From Planococcus citri (Eukaryota; Arthropoda; Insecta; Hemiptera; Pseudococcidae), in the NCBI RefSeq assembly GCF_950023065.1, contig NC_088678.1, positions 81,501,590-81,565,589 of the forward strand: a stretch of 64,000 bases of DNA, in the 5' to 3' direction. A program made the position numbers and the translations under genes. Under the pieces are notes generated by a model. It saw only the letters and a program-made list of their open reading frames with translations. It was not told the DNA's origin and ran no database searches. Numbering within the stretch: position 1 is the first letter of the stretch; every line of letters starts with the position of its first letter. This document shows, piece by piece, positions 48,857 to 59,052 of the stretch.

Positions 48857-49583
48857 TCATAATATTATAGATATATCTGCTTGCAGTGGCGTGCACATGC
48901 AGTCTACAATGATAAGAGAAGAGCGACCTTCTACAGGTTTATCATCAATTATCGACGTTACGGGTGTTACTGGCACCACCGTGATTGGTTTCTTGACTGT
49001 TTTTTCTGAGTCGAATTTTCGTCCGAAGAACTAGTAGCCCTGCTGTTTTCATCCATTAAACAGGTCATATAATTTTCCTCCTGAAAAGTATACATGCAAA
49101 GTTCATGCGGATCTAAGTACGGCATACGAGGAGGAAAGGGCTAGAGGGGATGATGACGTATGTATATTTTTAGCCGAATTTTCTGAGTGGTAATTCTTTT
49201 AACGATAGGTACAGTGATTTATTCCGTAAATTTGATTCACTCCATCAAACGCTCAATCATCTCAGAAAATTCATGAGAAAGTACATACGTTGATGCTTAT
49301 GCAACAATAAACTCATTTTTTCAACAGGGAAAATTCAAGTAGAGTAATTTTCAGTTACATATCGACACTCGCGCAGGCTCAAATTGTATTTCCGAACTCA
49401 CCATTATTTCGCCGTTTCGTTTATCGAAGTGGACTCGTATGTGAGTTCGCATTCCTCTGATGGTATTTCCTTTATAACTGCAAATAACGCATAAAAAGGC
49501 TTTCACGCCACTGTGACTTTCGATATGCTTTTGAATCGCATTTGTTGAATTGCAAATTGGCACTGCGACGCAAAGTGGCTGAC
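48857..49583 (-). CDS. C2H2 zinc-finger gene, two 3' exons, possibly U-shaped/FOG-like
   Basis: Exon 49402-~49583 encodes KHIESHSGVKAFLCVICSYK, then GNTIRGMRTHIRVHFDKRNG: a C2H2 finger with C-x2-C and H-x3-H ligands. It ends at donor ATG|GTGAGT. The second exon starts at acceptor TTTTCAG|GAGG (49080) and continues in phase with EENYMTCLMDENSRATSSSD. The KGNT-RGMRTH-R-HFDK wording followed by an acidic EENY segment reminds me of the FOG/U-shaped cofactors of GATA factors, but this is from memory. The second exon hits TAA at 48967-48969. One extra A in the run near 49006-49011 would instead open a protein-like frame (ending TGA 48857-48859), so a frameshift or sequencing error is likely. Upstream exons lie beyond the inverted repeat starting at 49609. 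It faces the disrupted secreted gene tail to tail. Confidence 0.6.
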
Positions 49584-49608
49584 ATCTAGCGGCAAACGCT
49601 CGAAATGC

Positions 49609-50137
49609 TGAAAACGGGTCCAGTTGTACAGAGAGCATAGGGAGGAATCGCGTTTTTTAATTTTTACGCAACAACAGTAGGGTTTTTTACCAATTGTGTA
49701 GGGCATTATTTAAAGGGAATTTAATTTCCGATTTTTTGGTATAAAAAAAAATGACCTTCGACCATTTCCAACGTGACAAATTCGGTTTTCGTGTAGCAAT
49801 TTCACCCGTTTTCAGCATTTCACAAAAAAATATATTGGTAAATGCCGATTTTTTTAATGTTCTCAGTAATCAGCATTTTCTCCTCTTTACATTAATATAC
49901 TCACCAGATTTTTAGCTTGAATACTCGCGGAGAAATTCAATTAAAAAGTTGTAAAATGCTGAAAGCGGGTGAAAGAAATTATTGAAATTCAATTTTTTTT
50001 ACACCAAAAAATCGGAAATTAAATTCTCTGAAAATAATGTTTCATACATAATAGCAAAAAACCCTACTGTTTTTGCGTAAAAATTAAAAAACGTGATTTC
50101 TCCCCATGCTCTCTGTACAACTGGACCCGTTTTCAAC
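49609..50137. repeat. Long inverted repeat (foldback unit I)
   Basis: The left arm starts TGAAAACGGGTCCAGTTG and runs to about 49750. The right arm, about 49990-50137, is its complement. A smaller nested pair (CACCCGTTTTCAGCATTT near 49804 and AAATGCTGAAAGCGGGTG near 49955) surrounds the axis near 49880. Its right end is cut by the hAT-type MITE at 50138. It lies immediately upstream of the zinc-finger exon. Confidence 0.8.
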
Positions 50138-50818
50138 CAGGGCTTAAAACCATTTGGATTTTATTGGTTGTTGTGGTAGGTGGTTTTTAAAGGACTCAAA
50201 AATATTGGTTTTTGGTTATGGTTTCTGAATTGGTTTTTCAATCACAGTTTTTCTGGTTCTGGTTTTGAAATGGTTTCAATTTTTTTTTAATATAGGTGGA
50301 TGTGGTTTTGGTTTTGTAATAATACTTTTTTTTGAGGTAGTGGTGGTTTTTGATATGAAAAACCATTTCAAATTTTCAAATGGTTTTGGTGGTTGTGGTG
50401 GTTTTGATATCAAAAAATTTTTGAATTTTCAAATAAATTTACCAAAAAACAAATTAAGGTACGAGTATTGTCTGATTTGAGACCAAAAAACAGAAAATTT
50501 TCATCACTGGTCTAGAAAAATTGAAAAAAATTGCAGAAACCAAAAAGAACCATTTCATGAATTGGTTGTTATTGGTTATGGTTACATTTGAAAATTGAAA
50601 TGGTTCTTGTGGTTGTGGTTTTCTCCAAATAACACAACTATTTGGTGGTTTTGGTTTTTTCAATCCATTTTTTTTTCCAACGTATTGGTTTTTGGTTGTT
50701 GTTGTTTTTGGAATGTATAGAGAGAAGTTGAAATGGTTGTGGTAGTGGTTAAACCAATTGAAAAACAATGGTTGTGGTGGTTTTATTTGGTTTTGGTTTT
50801 GGTGGTTTTAAGCCCTGT
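50138..50818. mobile_element. 681-bp hAT-type MITE with GGTTTT-rich interior
   Basis: Termini CAGGGCTTAAAACC and GGTTTTAAGCCCTG are flanked by the identical octamer TTTTCAAC (50130-50137 and 50819-50826). The interior is a drifting array of GGTTTT, GGTTGTGGT and CCATTTCAA words on one strand. The 8-bp duplication and CAGGG end fit hAT. It inserted into foldback unit I. The phenylalanine-rich and asparagine-rich open frames on either strand are products of the repeat. Confidence 0.88.
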
Positions 50819-50984
50819 TTTCAACTTAACGTTTCGGCGCGTAACAGCGCGCTCTATGTATCCGTCGCACAGCCAATAGTGAAACAACATGGACATTTCT
50901 ACCCTGAACTCGCAGTCCCGGTACACTGATGGGTTGGTAATTGGTTTACTGGTAACAACACCTGCAGAAGTATTTCTCGATTAA

Positions 50985-51566
50985 GGGCCGATTCCGCATA
51001 CTTTTTTGCATAAGCAGCAGGCGCTAAAATTCACACGTTGCAAGTTTATTTAATTCAAGTACATTTACTTTCAAGTACTTGATCATGTCTGATCAAATAA
51101 ATTTACTTGTATTTATTATTTTTCATCGTGAAATGGAATGGATAATCCGCCAATTAATTGAAAAGTCAAGTTACTTGCGGTTGTTTGAATTGAATAAACT
51201 AGCCACGTGTAAACTCCAGTTGTCACCTTGCATCTTCAGATCTGGAGATCTACTGAACAGAATTGAATTAAATTTAAAATATATATACTTTGAAACAATT
51301 AAAAGAAAATGTCGGATGGGATTTTCATTTGATTGAATATTTTTCGTAGAATTTGAAATTGAAAATCAACGAAATTTGAACACTTTTCAATCGTTGTTCA
51401 TTCCAAAACTATTCAAGTAATTAAAAATCCCCTCCGACATTTTTTTCTAATTGCTTCATAGTATCTATATTTCAAATTTCATCAATTTTCATCGGATAGA
51501 TCTCGAGATCTCAACACTCGAAAATCAGGCGGATCGGGTATGCAATCGTGTATGCGGAATCGGCCC
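50985..51566. mobile_element. 582-bp TTAA-flanked MITE, copy 2
   Basis: Termini GGGCCGATTCCGCATAC and complement are flanked by TTAA at 50981-50984 and 51567-51570. Length equals the copy at 14905-15486, and long internal stretches are identical in inverted orientation. One visible difference is a single base that closes the shared 63-codon open frame in copy 1 but not here. High similarity and exact target sites indicate recent activity. Confidence 0.9.
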
Positions 51567-51817
51567 TTAATAAACGTATCCCGCATAGACTCACAAGTGT
51601 AGGATATTAAATTTGAAAAGTTTTGATCACAAAACAGTACATAATTTTAAATCCAATTGGATGAATCAACTGTAAAAAATTTCAACAATTTTTACTCGAT
51701 AATTCAATTCAAAATTTTCCAACCAAAAACATTTACATAGGTACTATAGGTATGTCTGATTTTTCTACGCCATCGGTAACGGCAATTCGATTGGGACAGT
51801 AGAACGTCTGATGGGTA

Positions 51818-51846
51818 GATCTATCTATCTATCTATCTATTCTATC
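51818..51846. repeat. (ATCT)n microsatellite
   Basis: About five ATCT units precede ATTATATAAAGCTCTGCGCGG. Such a motif next to a repeat-like junction may mark the end of an older insert, but no element could be delimited. Confidence 0.7.
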
Positions 51847-54800
51847 TAATTATATAAAGCTCTGCGCGGTGAAGTCCTTTGATCTTCTCCACAACGGAGA
51901 AGTTTTCTTTAAAACAGGTAGATTGTGCAAGATACATGGCGGACTCGGCCAGCATCGTTTCATTTCCTACATGTCCACATTTCATTTTTAATTGTGACGC
52001 CGGAAGGGGAAAGGGACCTTAGGGTGAAATCACAAATTTTACAGTACAGCCATTGATTTTTTACGTATACAGATAGTCAATGTACCTAATGGTTTTAAAA
52101 CGAACAGCCCTGATGCATCCGACCACATTGCCGCGCTACAGTCGCTGCATCCGACATTCCGACAGAACAATCTTCGGATGCAGCATACTTCATATCTAGT
52201 GCGAAAGATGGCGCTTTTGAGAAAGTGAATTTGTGTGGGTGTGTGAATGTGTAAAATTATTCTCTGTAGTGGTGACTACCGTGTGGCGTTTAAAGTGTAG
52301 CGAGTTGACAAAAAATAATGTGAATGAATAGAACAGACCATTGAATACAATGCATGACATGGGTAGGCGTAGGCGATGAGGGTGTAAATGCTAAAGAAAA
52401 AGAACATTGATCTCCAGAGGTGGAAAAAATATACCTACAAAAGGCAGACGAACTGTTTCATATCATTGTTTAACCAGGAAATAAATACCCTAATTTGTAA
52501 TGGGTACCATTGGTTTTCTCTCTATATTAAAAATCAATTCTGGTAGGTAGAGGTACACAGGTACGTGAAAGATTTCGAATGGAAATAATACATATAACTG
52601 AATTAGAATATGCCTATTTCATTGCATCAAACCGAGATGCATATCAAATAAGTACTTGATAACACTTATGTTGACAATCCAAGTCCTACAAGAGAGGTAG
52701 GTACAATTCCGACTCAGGAACTGATGGAAAATTTTTGGACCGGACACAGCTAGGTCTGATGAACGGCATCGAAAATTGCAGGTACGGAAATGATGCACTT
52801 TTCGATTTTTGGTGATTTTATGAAAATCAAAGGGCTGAAAGTGAAAAAATAACGAGTTCACCAAATCAACCTGGAAAGCTGAAATTAACTTTATACCTTA
52901 CTTATGACTCATCACACCAACTGGAAGCAGGTTCGAGCCATTTTGAGCAGTTCTGGGCCTTTGGCAAATTTTTGAAATTCAAAATTTTTATAAATCATAG
53001 GAAAGCTGGAATTTACACTGTACTGTACATAATAAATTGTAAATTGCTGAGTCAACTGGTGGTGTTTTTGAAAAGTTTTGGAGGCTCCAGTACTCGAGCA
53101 GCTTTTAGGAAATTCGGATTTTACACATTTTCAATTGAGCTTCATAATTATAAAAGTGCTAGAGAAAATTATGATTTTGAACTGGGTGACTGATCCCACC
53201 TTAATCCCACCAATGTTGGTATTTATGATGTAATCAGTCGAGTGAATAACTATTATAACAAGCAACAAATGCGAGACCCAGCGAGGGTAAGTAAAGTATA
53301 GGTACCTACGTACTAAAGTCTATTTGGGCAGATTGCATTGCATATTATTAAATACTGGATTTTCCATAAGTTGCTGGAGTTTCCTGAATCTGAGAGAAAA
53401 CTTCTGTGGGAGGGGTAAGGGTGGACCACCTCCAACTCAAAAACTATTCGAAAACTCGGCAATTTTTCAAAAATTGATTGCATTTCCTTCAAAATCGGCA
53501 AATTTTATCATTGGGTGAAATATTTCGAAAAAATTGAAGAATTATTGACTTCAAAAAACGGTAAATGCGGGTAATTTTTCCAGAAAATTTGAAAAATTCA
53601 TTATAAAAATCGTCAAATTTCACGATTTTGACAAAGTTTTGCCAAAATCTTGAAAAATTGTCCAAACGTTGTGAAGAATGTTTAAGAATTCACTGATTTT
53701 TTTTTAAACATCAAAAATTTTGAAGTCGGCAAATTTATGAATTTAAACACCTGAATTTGATAATTTGTAAATTAAGGAAAATTTGATTGGTTGGAAATTT
53801 AGCTAAACTAAGCAGAGCTGTTGAAATTACATAAATTTTTAAAAGCTTCTGCCTCGTTTGTTTTTCTTAAGGATTCAAAATTAATATTTCTAAAAATCCA
53901 TCATTCAAATAAAAATATTAAATTTCGAGAAAATGAAGTTTTTCGACTTACTCATCGAAATATTAGTTTTCAAAAGATTTCGCCCTCGCTTCGCTCGGGA
54001 CTCTTCGGTTTTCTTTTTCAAATTTGGATTTAAAAAAAAACTAGTCATCATTAAATCCTAAAATCTTGAATTATAAAAACAAATTTATACTTGAACTTGA
54101 GCTTTCCATCTTCATATTTTGAAGTTTGGTGATAGGTAATTTCTAGTGTTTTCTAAGATCATTTCTTACGACTCATCAAAACGACTGGAAGTGGGTTCGA
54201 GGCATTTGAGCAGTTCAGAAGTCCAAGCAGATTTTTAAAATTCAAAATTTCTATAGATTTTAACAGTATGAAGAAGGAAAGCTGAAATTCACACTGTACC
54301 CCAATTGTTAACTGTTGAGACGACTGGCGGTGCTTTCAAACCGCTTTGGGAATTTTCAAAAATTTTCAGTTAGCATACCTACATACGTATAAAATCTGCT
54401 GGACAAAAATATGGTTTTTAACTGGGTTAATGATCCCACCAATGTAATTGTGGTGTGTCAACAGTCAAGTGCATACTTGACAAGCGCCAAATGCGAGTGT
54501 AAGTAGTGCAAAAATTTATTTGAACAGATTGCAATAAGCCGCAAATTTAATGTTTGGGTGAAATATTCCAAAAAAATTGAATACAAAAATCGGCAGGTGC
54601 ATATTATAAAATAAAATTTACTACTGCAATGAAAGTTTTTCAAAAAATTTGAAAAATTTATATCAAAAATCAAATGTTATGATTTTGACAAAGGTTTGCC
54701 CTAAATTTTGAAAAATTGACAAACGTTGAGAAAAAAGTTTAAAAAATGACCAAAATAAAAAAAATTGTCAATTTAAAAATTCTGAATTTAATAATTAGAA

Positions 54801-55680
54801 AATTAAGGAAAATTTGGTTGGTCAGAAATATTGCTGAAGTAGGCAAAGCTGCTGAAATTATATACATTTTTAAAAGCTTCTGTCTCTACTTCGCTCGGTC
54901 TCGTTGCTTTTCTTACTCGTAATATGTATTCAAAACTAAAATTTCTAAAATTCCATCATTTAAGTTTAAAAAATTTTAAATTTCGAGAATATGAAGTTTT
55001 TGGATAAAAAATGTTTTTTTACTTCTTAAAATACAAATTTTCATAAGCTTTCGTCCCTCGCTTCGTTCGGGCTACTTTATTTTATTTTTTCAAAGAAATT
55101 TTTAAAAGATTCAAGATCTAAACTCTTGTTGTGAAAAGTGAAAACAATGTAATATTCACAAACAGAACATTTTTTTTTTATTCTCAAAACACGAATTTTC
55201 GATTGCTTGCCTGTTAACTTTTTTCTTTATTGAAATTTCTAAAAAAAAAAAAAACTTCATTCACATTCTAATTTTGAAACCAACAAATTTCTCAAATACC
55301 TATATCATTTTTTTACTTTTTACTTCGCTCAGGTACCTACATTCATCTCTCTTTTCCAAAATGAAATCCAAAAATTAAAAACGGAAAATTAACATTTCTT
55401 CAAATCAAAGAACACCTACATAATATGCACGAGTATATGTAGGCAAAATTGTCATATTTTTTTCATTTTCTGTAAAAAAAATTGTCATTTTATTTGGCAA
55501 AAGTGGTGTTCTTTTCTTATGCCAGTTGGCAAATTGTTATTTCTGATTCCAATTCTGTTTAGAGAGGCTACATTAAAAATCATTTCGAAGTATAATACAA
55601 AGAAAGTGAAAACTGAACAGAGGGATGGAACAAGTTCTTATAACCACAGTGGTGCCTCTATAGTTTTTTCATGCCCGTCA
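51847..55680. repeat. Non-coding repeat-derived spacer
   Basis: No gene is recognisable. 52100-52210 is a GC-richer patch with several GCATCCGA/TCGGATGC words that could pair. 52860-53250 and 54130-54500 are diverged direct duplicates (TCATCACACCAACTGGAAG and TCATCAAAACGACTGGAAG, then CTGGGTGACTGATCCCACC and CTGGGTTAATGATCCCACC). The dispersed CTCGCTTCGCTCGGG phrase appears near 53983, 54888, 55048 and 55319. Confidence 0.5.
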
Positions 55681-56057
55681 TCTAGTACTCTCTAGCGGAT
55701 ATTATGGGAAGCTTGCAACAGCTTGCATTTGAGGTGTTTGGCAATGGCATTGGGTCAGGGGGACTTCTATTATCAGTATTAGTCATTCTCTCATATCATA
55801 TGTGGTCTGGAACTGTCAGAACTGAAGTGAATTGTGTAGTGTATTTTCTTTTCTCTCTTCGCAAATATCCAACTTCCTGAATAATAACACACCTGGAAAT
55901 TCTTATTACAGGTATGGAGAGTGAAATACAATTGTGTTCTATCATCATCATATGAATATATTTTTGTTAAACCCTTCTTCCTTCATATGAATCAGTTTCA
56001 TTTCTGTTCTAGGGCTCGCTTTCACATCAATGGTGATTAATTTGATTTAATTTCGAA
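55681..56057 (+). promoter_or_regulatory. 5' flank and UTR of the 661-residue protein gene
   Basis: The stretch is less repetitive than the sequence to its left. Acceptor-like CTTATTACAG at 55911 and TTCTGTTCTAG at 56013 suggest a spliced 5' UTR. The coding ATG has a favourable TTCGAAATGGCC context. A transcription start around 55800-55860 is plausible but not shown. Confidence 0.35.
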
Positions 56058-58043
56058 ATGGCCAAAGTCTTGAACAATATCTACGACCTACTTTACCCTA
56101 GTCCGCCAGCTCTGCAAGATCTCGCAGCAATCGCAATCGCAGCAAAAATGTGGCATAAAAGAACAATCGAGATATTATGTGATAGTAATGCTTCAGACGA
56201 TGACAAGGCGAATTGTTTTTGGTCTGAAGTTTCATTGCGCAGTGAACTCCCTGAGCTACCATCTACCATTCTTTCCATCGTGGAAGGATATTTTGATAAA
56301 GTTCGATTTTCATATTCTGGTTATTCCCGTGAGAATTCGGTCGAGACTTTCCACGATATCGTTTGCAATTTCTACGGAACTATTGATAATGATAAACGCG
56401 CGAAACTTGCGATGTTGAGTGAAGAAGTCAGCGATGTCGAGAAGTTCAAGATTGCTTGTAGATTTTGCTTGGAGGATGATATAAAACGAATTTGGCCATC
56501 TGTATCAGACTCGGAAGACTTGAACTTGGATGATGATCATTTACAGTTTCATCGTGATCCTTTGTTGTATTACTGGGTTTACCGTCTAAGGGATCAGTTG
56601 CATAAAATCCCCTTATCAGATTTTGGTTATGCTACTATCGATGGAAAAGAAATTCAAATTTTTGATCATAATTGGTCTGCCGTCGAGTACTTTTGGAACC
56701 GTTTGAAAGTTGCAGACCGAAAAGAAAGTGCAGCTCATTTACTTAAACATAGGGGACAGATATTCTGTAGGTATATATTTGCAAGATTGACCGAGGATGA
56801 ACTTAATACATTGATGACTGAAAGAAGGGATAGTTTTTTGTGTACTATATTGAATAGTGATTTCCATGCTTTGAACTCAGACGACGACATCGCTGGGGGT
56901 TGCATTCTAGCTGTATGGGAATATATTAAACATAAAGTAAGTGAAAGAGATTTTATTTGCGCGGTAGGAGAGATTATAAAGAATCAGGCTATACCCATGG
57001 GTGACATTTGGAGCGACGAATCTTTCTCTAACGAATTTTGGAATTGTACACCAGATCATTTAAAACAGGTTGCTATCCATGATGTTTTACTTGATCGATC
57101 TTTATTCGTGAAGAATAACCCTAGTGATCACAGAAATAATTGGCTTATATGGTCTGTTTTGACTGATGCACTCTTTGAAGCTAGAAGCGCTTTTTGGAAC
57201 GCAAATTTCCATGTCGTATTACCTGGTACGAAAATGGAAGATTTGCAACAATTTCTCACCCTATGTTGCGAGACTGAAAGTGACATTATTTTGTTCAAAA
57301 AAAATCACATGTCTAAATATGAAAACGTTGGACAAGTCTGCTTGGAATACCTGAAAAAATTCAGTTTCGATGAATTGAACCAATATTTAAATTTTTGCTG
57401 CGTGGAAAAGGAAACCATTTCAGCTTTAAAACTCGAGTTGTTAACTGATTACCTAAATTTTCTCCATAACAATTATCCCCCTATGCGCAGAACTGGTACA
57501 GAGAACAATATCATTGGTCATATTCATTCCCTGTGTGCGTTCATCGATGATGTTTATAACGATATCGACCTCGCAGCTGATTTCAAAACTCAGGTCTTGT
57601 TGGCTCCTCGAACGATCGAACTTCTAGCTAGATATGTCATTGAGAATCACCTTGAGGAAGTAATGCCGTTTGTCGACTCATTTGCGGTGTCTGAGGAAGC
57701 GGCGATTAATTTTAAACATGTTTTGGTGCCTTCTCTGGTGAATCTCCTGTCAACTGGAGATCTTTTTTATTTCAAATTTGATAATGACTGCTTTGAAAAT
57801 TTTATGCGATGGTGTTTTGGAAGTGACGATGAGATCTCAGCATTTAAACGAACTGTTCCTGTTGATGAAATCGTCCGAAATCTCTTAGAAGGCCAGAGCT
57901 ACATCCAGGATTGCGATTATGAAGATTTATGTAAATTTTATTCTGACCTCGACAAATTTTTAGAATGGGTTTTTTCCTCTCCCGAGGAAGTTGCAGAGTT
58001 TAAAAAGAAGTTAGATGGGTTTGAGGAATACACTAAATTGTGA
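56058..58043 (+). CDS. Intronless 661-residue protein of a mealybug-type gene family, function unknown
   Basis: The frame runs without introns from ATG 56058 to TGA 58041-58043. The opening (Ala-Ile-rich helix to about residue 35), LPELPSTIL near 64, VETFHDIVC near 95, KRIWPSV near 143 and YYWVYRLRDQL near 171 match, from memory, an uncharacterised multigene family in Planococcus mealybugs. No catalytic motif, signal peptide or membrane span is visible; it looks soluble, acidic and helical. The C-terminal half has at least five degenerate repeats of about 22 residues with pattern L..F...C...E..I..FK (about 395-417, 440-460, 535-554, 578-600, 631-652; for example FENFMRWCFGSDDEISAFKR). This suggests a helical-repeat binding scaffold; that role is inference. 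A poly(A) signal AATAAA lies at 58127-58132. Codon use is clearly coding and the frame is intact. Confidence 0.85.
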   Translation: MAKVLNNIYDLLYPSPPALQDLAAIAIAAKMWHKRTIEILCDSNASDDDKANCFWSEVSLRSELPELPSTILSIVEGYFDKVRFSYSGYSRENSVETFHDIVCNFYGTIDNDKRAKLAMLSEEVSDVEKFKIACRFCLEDDIKRIWPSVSDSEDLNLDDDHLQFHRDPLLYYWVYRLRDQLHKIPLSDFGYATIDGKEIQIFDHNWSAVEYFWNRLKVADRKESAAHLLKHRGQIFCRYIFARLTEDELNTLMTERRDSFLCTILNSDFHALNSDDDIAGGCILAVWEYIKHKVSERDFICAVGEIIKNQAIPMGDIWSDESFSNEFWNCTPDHLKQVAIHDVLLDRSLFVKNNPSDHRNNWLIWSVLTDALFEARSAFWNANFHVVLPGTKMEDLQQFLTLCCETESDIILFKKNHMSKYENVGQVCLEYLKKFSFDELNQYLNFCCVEKETISALKLELLTDYLNFLHNNYPPMRRTGTENNIIGHIHSLCAFIDDVYNDIDLAADFKTQVLLAPRTIELLARYVIENHLEEVMPFVDSFAVSEEAAINFKHVLVPSLVNLLSTGDLFYFKFDNDCFENFMRWCFGSDDEISAFKRTVPVDEIVRNLLEGQSYIQDCDYEDLCKFYSDLDKFLEWVFSSPEEVAEFKKKLDGFEEYTKL

Positions 58044-58126
58044 AAGTAGTCCAGCATTTTTTATATATTTATTGTAAGTATTTTTATGTAAAGATTATTG
58101 TTTGTTCTTTTGTTACATATTTTAGA

Positions 58127-58132
58127 AATAAA
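58127..58132 (+). terminator. Poly(A) signal of the 661-residue protein gene
   Basis: AATAAA lies about 85 bases after the stop codon, followed by an A-rich run, in the expected position for 3' end formation. Confidence 0.7.
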
Positions 58133-58149
58133 TTTTGATTAAAAACACA

Positions 58150-59052
58150 AAAAAAAATTGTTTCACTAAAATTAATCATTTGAAATGCCTGGAGAAAATT
58201 TTAAAAAATCTCTGAAGGCTCCTCAATGCTCCAAAACTAGTACTTGTTAATGTGCGAGGGTTGAATTGGAGAAATCGTTTAGATTGCTTCACCTCGGTCA
58301 AAAAAAATTATGTTTCATGGCGAAAGAAAAGTCGCCCATAACATCGACTTTTGAAATTTATTAATTTTTCAAAAAATCTCCAAAAATTAACTTCAGCCGG
58401 TCACAAGGGTTTCAGGACAATCAGGACATGCTCTTTCCACCTAATAGCTTGGTTTGCATTTAGTTTGCATTCAAATCGAAGAGTGCCAGTTCAAAAAGTT
58501 CATTCATGGGTGAAAAAAACACATACCTACAAATAATTAGCAAATAGTATCTAAAATATTCAACAAAATAGTTTATTTTCATTACAAGATCAAAATAATG
58601 CTCATTAACTTTGGTATTAAATTCAAAATATTGTTACATATTTTCGATAAAATTATTAAAAATATACGATGAAAGTAACAATAAAAACATAGATATTATT
58701 TTGCTAAAAAGTATTAAGGTATATACATTTACAAAAATTAACTAAAATACGCGTTCGATCAATCAACTGTGCCATCCACCGCTCAAAAAAATACTGCAAA
58801 AAATCAATCGTGTTCGTAAAAAACCAAATTAAAAAAAAAACTGAATCTAGCTCGATTAGATTTTAACTCGTACTTAATTGCATCAGTTATACAATACTGT
58901 TAATATTATACTTTTAAATAACAAATGGACACGAATCATATTAGAAATTTAAAAAAGAAAAAGAAAACAACATTTACAACACTATTAATCTAATTAAACT
59001 TAAAAACTTCGATTAACTGAATATAGCGCTTTTAATATTTTACATAATTTAT
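58150..59052. other. Intergenic DNA and probable 3' UTR of GAPVD1
   Basis: 58150-58560 holds diverged repeat phrases. From about 58560 to 59052 the sequence is AT-rich without repeats and is probably 3' UTR of the minus-strand GAPVD1-like gene, whose stop is at 59053-59055. Confidence 0.4.

Noticed and set aside
48849..49034. Plus-strand 61-residue open frame taken as a further exon of the secreted gene
   Set aside because: The secreted frame already stops at 48781, and the opposite strand fits a zinc-finger gene exon with a proper acceptor.
51079..51336. Open frame shared with 15201-15392 that looks conserved
   Set aside because: Conservation reflects two recent copies of the same 582-bp MITE; a single base opens or closes it and nothing resembles a transposase.
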